31,703 bases of DNA, from NCBI GenBank assembly GCA_029555925.1, contig JAKPQU010000236.1, forward strand, positions 1 to 31,703, in the 5' to 3' direction. Both the position numbers and the translations under genes were made by a program. Under the pieces are notes generated by a model. That model had not been told where the DNA came from, did no database searches, and saw only the letters and a program-made list of their open reading frames with translations. This stretch comes from Bacillota bacterium (GTDB lineage Bacteria; Eremiobacterota; SpSt-956; JAKJGF01). Positions 1 through 7,243 of the stretch are shown in pieces (the first letter of the stretch is position 1; every line of letters begins with the position of its first letter).

Positions 1-1
1 A

Positions 2-1129
2 TGGAAACTTCAGGCAAGTGATATTCCCATACTGGATCTTATTTTTAAACTCAACAGTGCTGCAGGAGGAAAATCACAGGTTGAGCACTGCAAAGAAACG
101 GCTATCCTTGCAAAGGAAATGTGTGACATATTATGTCCCTATCTGACCCAGGATGTTCAGATGGCAGCCTATCTTCATGAAGTAGGTAAAATATCTCTTG
201 ATGAGACAATAGTGAGAAGGCACAGGAAAGGTGAAGCTCTGACTGATGAAGAGATGGCAAAAATAAAAGAATATCCAGGCCATTCCATTAAAATCATAAG
301 CTCTATTGAATCTATGAAAGATAAAATAGAATTTATACGATACATGGAAGAAGGTAATTACAGTTTAATGCCCATAGGAGCTCAAATTTTGAAAGTGGCA
401 AATGACTACCAGGAAATGGTACACTTTGACTATCAGGGTCTTTCTTCTGAAGAAGCTTTTATGAGGATAGAGGAGAAAAGCGGTACTGTTTATAACCCCG
501 ACATTGTAGTAACTCTGGGAAAGATACTTGAGAAAATAAAAAATAAAAATATAAAAACCCAGTTACTCTATATGGAAATTATAAATCAGGCTCTTGACAG
601 TAAAGATGCCTATACAGGAAAACACAGCAGGGATACCACCAGAATAGCCCTTGCCATAGGCAAGAAAATGGAACTGAATAAAAGTGATTTGAACGATCTG
701 GAAATAGCGGCAACACTTCATGATATAGGTAAGATAAAAGTTCCCGATAATATATTAAATGCACCGAGGAAACTGGAACCATGGGAATTTGACATCATAA
801 AGAAACATCCTGTAGACAGTGCTCTCTTCTTTGATGATTTGCCCGGCTTTGAACGCATTGCTCTTCTTATAAGACATCATCATGAAAAACATGACGGTAC
901 TGGCTATCCTGACGGAGTAAAAGGAGAAGATATACCTTTCCTGTCCAGAATACTTGCTGTGGCAGATGTATTCAGTGCTCTCACTACAGAGAGGGTTTAC
1001 AGGGTCGACGAAAAAGGACAGAAAAAGGCTTTTACAAAGGAAATGGCCCTTGAAATAATGGAAAATATGAAGGGTCATTTTGATCCTCATATACTGGAAG
1101 CTTTTAAACAGGTAGCGGAAGAACTTTAA
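2..1129 (+). CDS. HD-GYP domain protein, 5' end outside window (partial)
   Basis: The reading frame is open back to base 2, so the protein starts upstream of the window. I do not take the ATG at 119 as the start, because residues before it (VEHCKETAILAKEM) already look like the first HD-domain helix. Two HD-type units follow one another. The first is degenerate, with HEVGKI where HDIGKI is expected. The second is a full HD-GYP domain: HDIGKI, then HHEKHDGTGYPDG, then ADVFSALT. HD-GYP proteins hydrolyse cyclic di-GMP to pGpG or GMP through a metal centre. The second unit keeps the residues needed for this; the first probably serves structure or dimerisation. Any sensor domain would lie upstream and is not seen. 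The gene ends in TAA and is followed directly by heptamer repeats. A GGDEF-type protein lies at 5303-6922, so c-di-GMP signalling is represented twice. Confidence 0.9.
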   Translation, partial: WKLQASDIPILDLIFKLNSAAGGKSQVEHCKETAILAKEMCDILCPYLTQDVQMAAYLHEVGKISLDETIVRRHRKGEALTDEEMAKIKEYPGHSIKIISSIESMKDKIEFIRYMEEGNYSLMPIGAQILKVANDYQEMVHFDYQGLSSEEAFMRIEEKSGTVYNPDIVVTLGKILEKIKNKNIKTQLLYMEIINQALDSKDAYTGKHSRDTTRIALAIGKKMELNKSDLNDLEIAATLHDIGKIKVPDNILNAPRKLEPWEFDIIKKHPVDSALFFDDLPGFERIALLIRHHHEKHDGTGYPDGVKGEDIPFLSRILAVADVFSALTTERVYRVDEKGQKKAFTKEMALEIMENMKGHFDPHILEAFKQVAEEL

Positions 1130-1131
1130 TG

Positions 1132-1313
1132 GTGAGTCGTGAAAAGTGAATGGTGAAAAGTGAAGGGTGAAGGGTGAAAAAGAAATCGTGAGTCGTGAGT
1201 TGTGAGTGGATACGCATCACGCATCACGCATCACGCATCACGATTATAATGCATCACTCATCGCGAACCACCCGTCACGCGTCACGATTATATTATCACG
1301 TATTACACATTAC
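1132..1313. repeat. Heptamer repeat locus, two arms
   Basis: The left arm at 1132-1208 is eleven 7-base units in register, ten of them GTGANNN (NNN = GTC, AAA, ATG, AGG, GTT, GTG) and one degenerate. The right arm has four GCATCAC units at 1214-1241, then GCATCAC at 1251-1257, two units ending GTCAC at 1272-1285 and three ending in TCAC or TTAC at 1293-1313. The arms are imperfectly complementary, so a long hairpin is possible. It fills the spacer between the HD-GYP gene and the Fe-S oxidoreductase gene. Confidence 0.9.
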
Positions 1314-1354
1314 GATTCTCATATAAACGAAAGGAGTATATATTCTAAAAAATT

Positions 1355-3355
1355 ATGTTTCCCGAAAATATTATATTACTGGTGTTAACGTTAATTGCAG
1401 TGACTGTTTTTCTTAATTCTGCATACAGACTATACAGATTCCTTTGTTTAGGAAGAAAAGAAGACCGATTTGATAATATCCCTGAAAGGATAAAATCTGT
1501 TATCTTTTATGTATTCGGTCAGTTGAGAGTAATAAAGGAAATTGCCGGTATTGGCCATTTTATTATATTCTGGGGGTTTATAGTAATTTCTATAGGTACT
1601 GCAGAAACCTTTCTGAATGGTTTTTATAATAAGATATCCTTTTCATTTTTAGGCCCTCTGTACACCCTGTTACTGGCCCTTCAGGATCTCTTCGGTGTAC
1701 TGGTTCTCGGAGCCATTGCAGTATCTCTTGTAAGAAGATTTATACTGAAACCTGAAAGACTTAAGATAGATGATCCTTCCGCAAAAGTCGATGCTTTCAT
1801 AGTACTTGGCCTTATAACAATACTTATATTTGCCATGTTTGCAGATAGAGGTATTCAGATGAATCTGGATAAAAGCGGTATTCTCGTTCAACATGTTTCT
1901 TTTATTCCTGTATCTGCTTTTGCCGGTAATCTATTATCATCTGTCAGTTCATACCCTCTGGAAAGATTTTTCTGGTGGCTCCATAATATTGTTATACTGG
2001 TTTTTCTTATGTATATACCATATTCAAAACATCTTCATCTTCTGGGATCAATCCCGAATATATTTTTCAGAAGTTTCAGACCGAAGGTTGAACTTACAAA
2101 ACTGGATCTGGAAGATGAAAACAGAGAAACTTTTGGCGTTACGAAAATTGAAGAATTTACCTGGAAGCAGTTGCTTGATCTCTATGCATGTACGGAATGC
2201 GGCAGGTGTCAGGTAAACTGTCCTGCCTATCTGACTCAAAAACCTCTTTCTCCCTGGAAAATGATTCATGACCTGAAGGGGCATCTCAAGAAAAAAGGGC
2301 CCGAATTGCTGAAAAAGAACGGTAAGAAAGAAGGAGAAGAAGAGCCTCCAATACTTGCAACAAAACTTGTAGGTGAAGTAATTCCTGAAGATGTTATATG
2401 GTCATGTACAACCTGTATGGGATGTCAGCAGGCATGCCCTGTATTTATAGAACATATTCATAAGATTATAGATATGAGAAGAACCCTTGTTCTGGATGAC
2501 AGTTCCATGTCGCCCGAGGTTCAGCGGTGTTTTACCAATATGGAAAATAATTCCAATCCATGGGGTATAGGATTTGCATCTCGTGCTGACTGGGCAAAGG
2601 ATCTTCAGATAAAGACCATGGCAGAAGATGGTTCTGTAGATTATCTTTTATGGGTCGGATGTGCCGGTTCCTTTGATGACAGAAATAAAAAAGTTGCCGT
2701 TGCCCTTGTGAAGATTCTGAAAGCCGCAGATGTGAAATTTGCCATACTGGGAACTGAAGAAAAATGCTGTGGAGAAACAGCAAGAAGGATGGGCAATGAA
2801 TATCTGGCACAGATGATGATGCAGGAAAATGTAGAGATATTAAACAATTATAATGTAAAGAAAATAATAACTATGTGTCCTCATTGCATGAATTCTTTGA
2901 AGAAAGATTATCCTCAGTTCGGAGGCAATTACGAAGTAGTTCATCATTCCGAGTTTATACATGATCTGATAAAGAACGGTAAAATAAAGACTAAAACACC
3001 TGTCAATATGTCCATGACCTATCATGACTCATGTTATCTTGGAAGACATAATGAAATCTACAGTTCTCCCAGGGAAATTCTGAAATCTGTATCAGGTATT
3101 AAACTCCTGGAAATGGAACGAACAGGAGAAAAAAGTTTCTGCTGTGGAGCAGGCGGCGGAAGAATGTGGATGGAAGAACATATAGGTACAAGAATTAATG
3201 AGACAAGGACAGAAGATGCCCTTAAAACAGGAGCAGAAAAGATATGCACCGCATGTCCTTACTGCCTTACCATGTTCGAAGACGGACTGAAAACAAAACA
3301 GAAGGAACTGAAAGTAATGGATCTTGCAGAAGTTTTAGAACAGGCTTTACAGTGA
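1355..3355 (+). CDS. Membrane-anchored Fe-S oxidoreductase (NarI-like / ferredoxin / CCG domains)
   Basis: A 666-residue protein with three parts. Residues 1-230 hold about five membrane helices resembling the cytochrome b subunit of respiratory nitrate reductase (NarI-like). Then come two 4Fe-4S ferredoxin motifs: C279, C282, C285, C289 and C351, C354, C357, C361. The rest is a pair of CCG (DUF224, HdrD-like) cysteine domains with EEKCCG, CPHCMNSL, FCCGAGGG and CTACPYC. Known relatives pass electrons between electron-transfer flavoprotein or other soluble donors and membrane quinone. No etfAB lies in this window, so the donor is unknown. The start is constrained by an in-frame TAA at 1346-1348. 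The only clear Shine-Dalgarno, AAGGAG at 1331-1336, is 18 bases from the ATG, unusually far. The TGA stop lies inside a heptamer repeat. Family assignment is secure; the substrate is inference. Confidence 0.9.
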   Translation: MFPENIILLVLTLIAVTVFLNSAYRLYRFLCLGRKEDRFDNIPERIKSVIFYVFGQLRVIKEIAGIGHFIIFWGFIVISIGTAETFLNGFYNKISFSFLGPLYTLLLALQDLFGVLVLGAIAVSLVRRFILKPERLKIDDPSAKVDAFIVLGLITILIFAMFADRGIQMNLDKSGILVQHVSFIPVSAFAGNLLSSVSSYPLERFFWWLHNIVILVFLMYIPYSKHLHLLGSIPNIFFRSFRPKVELTKLDLEDENRETFGVTKIEEFTWKQLLDLYACTECGRCQVNCPAYLTQKPLSPWKMIHDLKGHLKKKGPELLKKNGKKEGEEEPPILATKLVGEVIPEDVIWSCTTCMGCQQACPVFIEHIHKIIDMRRTLVLDDSSMSPEVQRCFTNMENNSNPWGIGFASRADWAKDLQIKTMAEDGSVDYLLWVGCAGSFDDRNKKVAVALVKILKAADVKFAILGTEEKCCGETARRMGNEYLAQMMMQENVEILNNYNVKKIITMCPHCMNSLKKDYPQFGGNYEVVHHSEFIHDLIKNGKIKTKTPVNMSMTYHDSCYLGRHNEIYSSPREILKSVSGIKLLEMERTGEKSFCCGAGGGRMWMEEHIGTRINETRTEDALKTGAEKICTACPYCLTMFEDGLKTKQKELKVMDLAEVLEQALQ

Positions 3356-3427
3356 CCAGAATCAGTGAACAGTGACCAGTATAGATAACTTATCCTCTCT
3401 AATAACTGGTCACTGGTCACTGGTCAC
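3352..3427. repeat. Heptamer repeat locus, two arms (GTGACCA type)
   Basis: The left arm has GTGACCA at 3352-3358, GTGAACA at 3365-3371 and GTGACCA at 3372-3378. The right arm is three exact TGGTCAC units at 3407-3427. The arms are reverse complements in their core. The first unit supplies the TGA stop of the Fe-S oxidoreductase, and the right arm ends 20 bases before the next start codon. Confidence 0.9.
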
Positions 3428-3447
3428 TGATATAGGGAGGAATTGTT

Positions 3448-4398
3448 ATGAGGAAAAGAATATTTAAAGACAATAAATCAGGTAATTTCTGGTCTGTTTC
3501 TATTGAAGATAAAATTATTACGGTAGAATGTTCGTCTGACGAAGAAGCTGAAATAAATTATGAGAAAATGATCAGAGAAAAATTAAAAAAGGGTTATATA
3601 GAGATTACTGATAAAGTAACAGATGATATCTTTGGTAAACTGATAAAAAATCTTCAGATTAATCAGCCATTACTGAATGACAATCCTCATATAGAAGGGA
3701 GTCTTACGGGACAGATAGACAGATTAAAAAAAAGAGCGTGGAGACCTGTTGTAAAAGAAGTAGATGGCGCTCAAAAATCATCTAAATTCTGCGGAACACC
3801 TTATCTTTCAAAAGGTGAAAGGTGGCCACTCTGTGCCGGGTGTAACAGGCCTTTACAGTTTTTTCTTCAAATTAACTGTGATGAACTCCCTCTTGAATTA
3901 AAAAACAGGTTCGGTAAAGGTCTTATACAATTATTTTACTGTACCTGGTGCACGGATTCCAGACCTTTCTCGGATACTATGCTGGTAAGACTTATAGAAC
4001 CATCAGGGAGAGGCAGAAATGTCAAAATTCCCGATGATGTAGATTATTATCCTCCCAGATTAATTACAGGCTGGCTGGAAATAGAAAGTGAATTTCCTGG
4101 TTTTGATGAAATGGAGAAGATCATTAAAGAAGAAAATATTGAATTGAATGAGGAAGAAGAGGAATATATGTATGGTCTTGTATCACCATCACTCGGAGAT
4201 AAGCTCGGAGGCTGGCCTTACTGGATACAGACAGTTGAATATCCGTCCTGTCCTGTCTGTGAAAGAGAAATGAAACTGGTATTTCAGATCGATTCTGAAG
4301 ACAGTATTCCTTACAGTTTCGGTGAAGGTGGCTGTGCTATCATTACACAGTGTTCGGAACATAAAGATCAGGTTGCATTCAGCTGGACATCATGTTAG
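3448..4398 (+). CDS. WGR-like plus YwqG-like (DUF1963) protein
   Basis: 316 residues, starting at ATG after a strong GGGAGGAA ribosome site. Residues 1-55 resemble a WGR domain, ending in EKLKKGYIEI, the usual close of that fold. From about residue 110 the protein looks like the YwqG/DUF1963 family: FCGTPYL, ERWPLCAGCNRPLQFFLQIN, later KLGGWPYWIQ, a CPVC pair, LVFQIDSED and GEGGCAIITQC near the C-terminus. The paired cysteines (CAGC, CTWC, CPVC) could bind zinc. The function of YwqG proteins is not established. WGR domains occur in PARP regulators and in bacterial proteins of unknown role. There is no signal peptide or membrane segment, so it is probably cytoplasmic. It stands alone between repeat-filled spacers. 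Confidence 0.75.
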   Translation: MRKRIFKDNKSGNFWSVSIEDKIITVECSSDEEAEINYEKMIREKLKKGYIEITDKVTDDIFGKLIKNLQINQPLLNDNPHIEGSLTGQIDRLKKRAWRPVVKEVDGAQKSSKFCGTPYLSKGERWPLCAGCNRPLQFFLQINCDELPLELKNRFGKGLIQLFYCTWCTDSRPFSDTMLVRLIEPSGRGRNVKIPDDVDYYPPRLITGWLEIESEFPGFDEMEKIIKEENIELNEEEEEYMYGLVSPSLGDKLGGWPYWIQTVEYPSCPVCEREMKLVFQIDSEDSIPYSFGEGGCAIITQCSEHKDQVAFSWTSC

Positions 4399-4442
4399 GG
4401 AGCTATCGGGGAATAACTACATCATAGTTACAGTGTTGTATC

Positions 4443-4528
4443 GTGATGAGTAACACGACGATACTAATTTTTCTAACAATTTGCCGGAGTTGTTTTTCTT
4501 GCAGTACTAAATATGTGACCTGTGACGT
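4443..4528 (+). repeat. Short heptamer units upstream of the response regulator
   Basis: GTGATGA-GTAACAC at 4443-4456 and GTGACCT-GTGACGT at 4515-4528 are two-unit arrays in the GTNANNN pattern. The second runs into GAGG at 4529-4532, which is the probable ribosome binding site of the next gene (8 bases before its ATG). The repeat may therefore have supplied translation-initiation sequence. Confidence 0.6.
4474..4510 (+). repeat. Dispersed 37-base repeat, copy A
   Basis: TAACAATTTGCCGGA, a T-rich core, then CAGTACTAAA. A near-identical stretch occurs at 29501-29538 with a few substitutions and small indels. It contains TTGCCG (4481) and TACTAA (4505) spaced 18 bases apart, so it could also act as a weak promoter for the response regulator gene. 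That reading is inference. Confidence 0.5.
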
Positions 4529-4540
4529 GAGGTTAATGAT

Positions 4541-5236
4541 ATGTCAGATAGAACCTATGATATAACAGAGATAGATCTCAGTAAAATGAAGATTATGGTA
4601 GTAGATGCCATGTCTTCCACTGTTTTAAAGAAAACCCTTAAGAAAGAAGGCTATGAGGTTTTCTCTGTGCCTGACGGAGAAACAGCTCTTCTGAAGTTAA
4701 AGGATTATATGGCTGATATTATTTTACTTGACACTGATCTCCCCGATATTGATGGTTTTTCTCTCTCCATGAACCTTAAAGAAAATGATGAGACCCGGCA
4801 TATTCCTGTTATTTTTATAAGCGAAAGAAGTAAAACAGATGATATAATAAAAGGTTTTAAATGCGGGTGTGTGGATTATATTACCAAGCCTTTTCCTAAA
4901 GAAGAACTTGTTGCAAGGGTTAGAACCCATCTCTATACTGTTTATCTTAGAAAAGAAGTAGAAAAACAGTCGCTCCTTAAAGGTGTTGTTGAAATGGCAG
5001 GTGCCACGGCTCATGAATTAAATCAGCCTCTGGCTGCTATTCTTATGACATCACAGTTGTTAATGGCAAAACACAGGGAAGATTATCCGAATTACAAACA
5101 ATTCAAAAGAATTGAAAGCCAGTCCCAGAGAATGGCTGAAATTATCAAGAAAATAACCTTTATTACCAGGTATGAAGTAAAAGAATATATTGACGGAATA
5201 AAAATTGTGGACATAGAAAAAGCGTCGGAACAGTGA
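4541..5236 (+). CDS. Response regulator receiver domain with C-terminal HisKA stub
   Basis: 231 residues. Residues 15-135 form a receiver domain with phospho-acceptor D64 (IILLDTDLPDIDG), S94 in the switch position and K116 (YITKPF). The acid pocket is altered: the usual DD is D22-A23 (VVDAMS). Residues 140-215 resemble the dimerisation and phospho-acceptor helices of a histidine kinase, with the H-box around H158 (TAHELNQPL). No ATP-binding HATPase domain follows; the protein ends soon after. It therefore cannot phosphorylate itself and could act as a phosphotransfer hub (receiver plus His on one chain) or dimer partner for a separate kinase. No cognate kinase is adjacent. The final residues GluGln and the stop come from heptamer repeat sequence. 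The family call is firm; the role is inference. Confidence 0.85.
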   Translation: MSDRTYDITEIDLSKMKIMVVDAMSSTVLKKTLKKEGYEVFSVPDGETALLKLKDYMADIILLDTDLPDIDGFSLSMNLKENDETRHIPVIFISERSKTDDIIKGFKCGCVDYITKPFPKEELVARVRTHLYTVYLRKEVEKQSLLKGVVEMAGATAHELNQPLAAILMTSQLLMAKHREDYPNYKQFKRIESQSQRMAEIIKKITFITRYEVKEYIDGIKIVDIEKASEQ

Positions 5237-5313
5237 ACGGTTACCAGTGAGCAGTTATCAGTGCTTCAATATTCCGGGGAATTTTTGATCACTGCTCACT
5301 GTTCACTGATAAC
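5233..5313. repeat. Heptamer repeat locus between convergent genes
   Basis: The left arm is GTGAACG, GTTACCA, GTGAGCA and GTTATCA, in register at 5233-5260. The right arm is TGATCAC, TGCTCAC, TGTTCAC and TGATAAC at 5286-5313. The locus contains the TGA stops of both flanking genes, one on each strand (5234-5236 and 5305-5303). It may double as a bidirectional hairpin terminator, although no long T-run follows. Confidence 0.85.
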
Positions 5314-6922
5314 TGACCTGATTGCCTCCCTTTTTCTTGGCTGATTTCATACATTCATGCGCTTTCTGTAATATCTGGAGACTGTTAAGTTTTTCCTGAA
5401 ATTCTACAACTCCCAGTGAGATTGTTACGGGAACCTTCTGGTCTCTGTGGTAAAAATCTATATCTGTAATAAGTTTCCTGGTCTTTTCTGCAGACTGTTT
5501 TGACTGTTCTAGATCTACTCCCGGGAGGATCATTATAAATTCCCCTCCTCCGTAACGGGCGAAAATATATTTTTCCGGTATTTTCTCTTTGATCAATTTT
5601 GCAATGGTTTGAAGTATACGATCACCGTTATCATAGGTATAAAGTTCGTTTATCTTCTTGAAAGTGTCAATATCGAAAACTATAAGAGAACACGGGGTTT
5701 TACTTTCTTTAAATTTATTATATTCCTGTTTCAATTTATGCTGAAAGGCTCCTCTGTTATATATACCTGTAAGACTGTCTAATTCTGCCATGTCCTGTAT
5801 CTTTTTTATATCTGTTTCATTCTTTTTCAGATCATCCTGCAATCTGGAAATATAACTCATGGCATCATCATGAAGTTTCCTGTCTATCTCTTTTTTCTTT
5901 TTCAGTGATGTCTTTATATTATTTAATTTGCCAAATACAAGATTTTTAATTTCTTCTACAGAGGTTTTTTCAAAACTCTTTTCTATTCCTGTTACATCCT
6001 GTTCAAAACTTTCATGAAATTCCCTGTTATGTTTTTCTGATTCGCTCTGATTGCCGGAAAAGGAAAAAATCATTTCTTTTTCCGTATCAATGAGTCTTGT
6101 TACTATTTCCTCCATTACTTTATAGAGGTTATTTTTTTCTTCTTCTGTTTTTTCCCTGAATTCACCTATAAGTTCACATATATCTGAAGTTATTCTTTCC
6201 ATAGATGAAGAAAGATCTTCTTTTTTTATATTTTTAATGACCTGCTGAATTTTTTGATTGAATCCTTCAGCATTTTTTATTTCCAGGCGAAGTATAACAG
6301 TAGACAGAAGTTCCCTTGTCGAGTTTTTTATATCTTCTTCGTTTGTATTATCACTGTTCTGTCTGTCTGTTTTAAATATACCGGCAAAAAGGGACTTCTT
6401 CCTGGTTTCTTTGGGTTTCTCATCTTTAGCCTTACCATTTATGTCAGATTTTACAATTTCTTCTCTCAGTTCTCTCAGTTGGCTTTCTACCAGTTCTCTA
6501 TTCATATCTCCAGAGGATTTAAGATTTTCAGTAATTTTTTTTATTATACTGTTACTGATTGTTTCTTCCGGTGTTTTTGCCATAATGGAAATGGTTCTTA
6601 TAACAGAAAGACATGTTTCTATTTTTTTATTTCCTTCTTCTTCTATCCTGTCTATTTCAAGTTTTGTTTCCCGAAGAGACTTTCTTAATTTCTCAATTTC
6701 TTCTGTATGTTTCTCAGAAGATTCATCACCTTTATATTTATTCATATCCAGTTTTTTCTGAGATAATTGTATTAACTGAGAAATTTTTCTGTTATGTTTG
6801 AAGATTTCCGCCAGGTTTTCCGCATTTACCTGTTTTTTCTGTCTTACCATAAGAGAAAATATGGCAATAATTTCGCCGGCAAGATCTTCGTATAGTTCCA
6901 GCTCCATATTGTCAGTATTCAT
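5303..6922 (-). CDS. Coiled-coil protein with degenerate GGDEF domain (GGGEF)
   Basis: 539 residues, ATG preceded by AAAGGATGAT. Residues 1-370 are highly charged and predicted mainly helical with long coiled-coil stretches; there is no membrane segment. Residues 375-539 are a GGDEF domain: LDSLTGIYNRGAF, FDIDTFKKINELY, NGDRIL and RYGGGEFIMILPG. GGDEF domains make c-di-GMP from two GTP. Here the signature reads GGGEF. The third position, normally Asp or Glu and needed for catalysis in studied enzymes, is Gly, so activity is doubtful and it may instead bind nucleotide. There is no RxxD inhibitory site before the signature. The codons GGA GGA GGG GAA TTT confirm the reading. It is a single-gene unit, convergent with the response regulator and sharing a repeat locus at the 3' end. 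Confidence 0.88.
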   Translation of the reverse strand: MNTDNMELELYEDLAGEIIAIFSLMVRQKKQVNAENLAEIFKHNRKISQLIQLSQKKLDMNKYKGDESSEKHTEEIEKLRKSLRETKLEIDRIEEEGNKKIETCLSVIRTISIMAKTPEETISNSIIKKITENLKSSGDMNRELVESQLRELREEIVKSDINGKAKDEKPKETRKKSLFAGIFKTDRQNSDNTNEEDIKNSTRELLSTVILRLEIKNAEGFNQKIQQVIKNIKKEDLSSSMERITSDICELIGEFREKTEEEKNNLYKVMEEIVTRLIDTEKEMIFSFSGNQSESEKHNREFHESFEQDVTGIEKSFEKTSVEEIKNLVFGKLNNIKTSLKKKKEIDRKLHDDAMSYISRLQDDLKKNETDIKKIQDMAELDSLTGIYNRGAFQHKLKQEYNKFKESKTPCSLIVFDIDTFKKINELYTYDNGDRILQTIAKLIKEKIPEKYIFARYGGGEFIMILPGVDLEQSKQSAEKTRKLITDIDFYHRDQKVPVTISLGVVEFQEKLNSLQILQKAHECMKSAKKKGGNQVSYQ

Positions 6923-6940
6923 AGATCATCCTTTTGAATC

Positions 6941-6968
6941 GTGACGCGTGACGCGTGACGCGTGACGC
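6941..6968. repeat. Heptamer array, four GTGACGC units
   Basis: Four exact tandem copies of GTGACGC in the 321-base spacer between divergent genes, starting 18 bases from the GGDEF-protein start codon. Read on that gene's strand the unit is GCGTCAC. No facing arm of the same sub-type is present nearby. The stretch 6969-7089 is AT-rich with no gene or clear promoter that I can support. Confidence 0.9.
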
Positions 6969-7089
6969 GATGGAATACGTGTCTCAGACCGATTTTTTTA
7001 TTATAAACGTTTTTTATCTTTATGTCTATATCAGAAATACCTATAAGTTTTTTATAAATTATATTCAGGCAGGTATAAAGTAATGAATA

Positions 7090-7218
7090 GTGAATATATC
7101 ATTACAGTGACCAGTGACAGTAGTTATTAGTACCGTAACAGGTAAAATGGTTACTAATTTATCTGGCTCCGTATTAGATAGTATTATATCTGGTAACTGG
7201 TAACTGATAACCGGTCAC
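7090..7218. repeat. Heptamer repeat locus, two arms, upstream of PEP carboxykinase
   Basis: Left units are GTGAATA at 7090, GTGACCA and GTGACAG at 7107-7120, GTTATTA at 7123 and GTAACAG at 7135-7141. Right units are TGGTAAC twice, TGATAAC and CGGTCAC, contiguous at 7191-7218. The outer ends CAGTGACC and GGTCACTG pair exactly. The right arm ends about ten bases before the ribosome site of the next gene. Confidence 0.8.
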
Positions 7219-7243
7219 TGATTATAGAAAGGAAGTAGAGACT

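Noticed and set aside
1206..1388. Small gene on the plus strand across the heptamers
   Set aside because: It consists mostly of translated repeats (HHASRITHHD) and overlaps the Fe-S oxidoreductase start; no protein-like composition.
6254..6801. Long open frames opposite the GGDEF protein
   Set aside because: They are low-complexity Phe/Ser-rich reflections of the coiled-coil coding strand, with no ribosome site.
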